This document shows, one piece after another, positions 63,564 to 64,000 of a DNA stretch of 64,000 nucleotides. The stretch is from Turritopsis dohrnii (lineage: Eukaryota; Cnidaria; Hydrozoa; Anthoathecata; Oceaniidae). The position numbers were made by a program, and so were the translations under genes. The stretch lies in assembly GCA_027922465.2 (NCBI GenBank), contig BQMF02000007.1:496001-560000 (forward strand), read 5' to 3'. The notes under the pieces were generated by a model that searched no databases, was not told the origin of the DNA, and was given only the letters and a program-made list of their open reading frames with translations. Position 1 is the first letter of the stretch. Every line of letters starts with the position of its first letter.

Positions 63564-64000
63564 CTATAAAAAAGAAATGATAAATAAGTGAAAGAAATTC
63601 ATTTATTCAAGTGTCATAGAGCTTTTCCAGCTGCACTGTTTTTTAACAAAAAATTTAAAATGTAAGCAACTTTAAGGCTGAGTTGTCTAACAAACACTCA
63701 GAGCAGCTAAATGAAGCTCATGTAATGGACACTTATACTGTTTGAATAAAATGAATTCATCTGTTATTATGTTCATATTCACATCACATTCAAATCTTCC
63801 TCTTCACTAAAGTACACTGAGTAAGATTACACTAATAGACAAGGCATTTCTCTGCACATTACCGAGAAAAAAAAGAGCCAGATGGTGCAAAACAGTAGCT
63901 TAAAGTTATGAAAAGTTACTACACAGTTCTTTGAGGCTTGTATTTTTTATATCTCACTGGTGGAAAACAAGCATAAACAATAAATATGTTAAAATGATAA
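63564..64000. other. BBS5 5' intron, cut by window edge
   Basis: No N-terminal BBS5 exon recognised here; it should lie to the right of the window. Confidence 0.5.

Noticed and set aside
1..64000. tRNA, rRNA and CRISPR arrays
   Set aside because: None seen by eye; the direct repeats present are microsatellites, tandem units or transposon parts.

Overview
The window is from an animal nuclear genome. Genes are split by GT-AG introns, the DNA is AT-rich, there are no operons, and the proteins include a metazoan-type Enhancer of polycomb, the ciliary BBSome subunit BBS5, RFT1, COQ10 and class-II glycerate kinase. The repeats (Helitrons, TTAA and TA transposons, TTA foldback elements, two kinds of non-LTR retrotransposon) suggest an early-branching or other invertebrate such as a sponge or cnidarian. 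I cannot fix the species from the sequence.

Layout. 1-12.5 kb is gene-poor and repeat-rich. It holds three remnants of one retrotransposon family that ends in a zinc-finger/nuclease-like region, Helitron ends, a TTA-flanked foldback MITE, a TTAA-flanked element with a small Cys-motif reading frame, and a 128-bp tandem array. One of the retrotransposons sits inside a Helitron with an 11-bp target duplication. 12.6-13.4 kb (-) is an unrecognised three-helix membrane protein. 15.5-16.9 kb holds a ~410-bp direct duplication. 18.0-19.7 kb (-) is glycerate kinase in two exons. 20.9-26.7 kb (-) is COQ10 in five exons, with transposons nested in its 4.4-kb first intron. 28-33 kb holds a second TTA foldback, a full-length non-autonomous Helitron and a recent 5'-truncated LINE. 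33.2-35.7 kb (+) is RFT1 in three exons. 36.7-39.1 kb (+) is a single-pass membrane protein with a C2-like domain. 41.6-57.0 kb (-) is Enhancer of polycomb in at least twelve exons, whose 11-kb first intron is packed with nested DNA transposons. 57.6-63.6 kb (-) is BBS5, fifteen exons seen including one of 24 nt; its 5' end lies beyond the right edge.

The genes are ordinary housekeeping functions: N-glycan precursor topology, ubiquinone chaperoning, glycerate phosphorylation, chromatin acetylation and ciliary trafficking. They do not form one pathway. The most unusual material is in the mobile elements: the three-level nest in the Enhancer of polycomb intron, two TTAA transposons whose small reading frames resemble each other and a P2X7-type cysteine motif, a TA-flanked transposon carrying a decayed cysteine-rich host-like protein, and a defined Helitron family. 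Exon joins were worked out by hand from reading frame, phase and family recall; no alignment was run.
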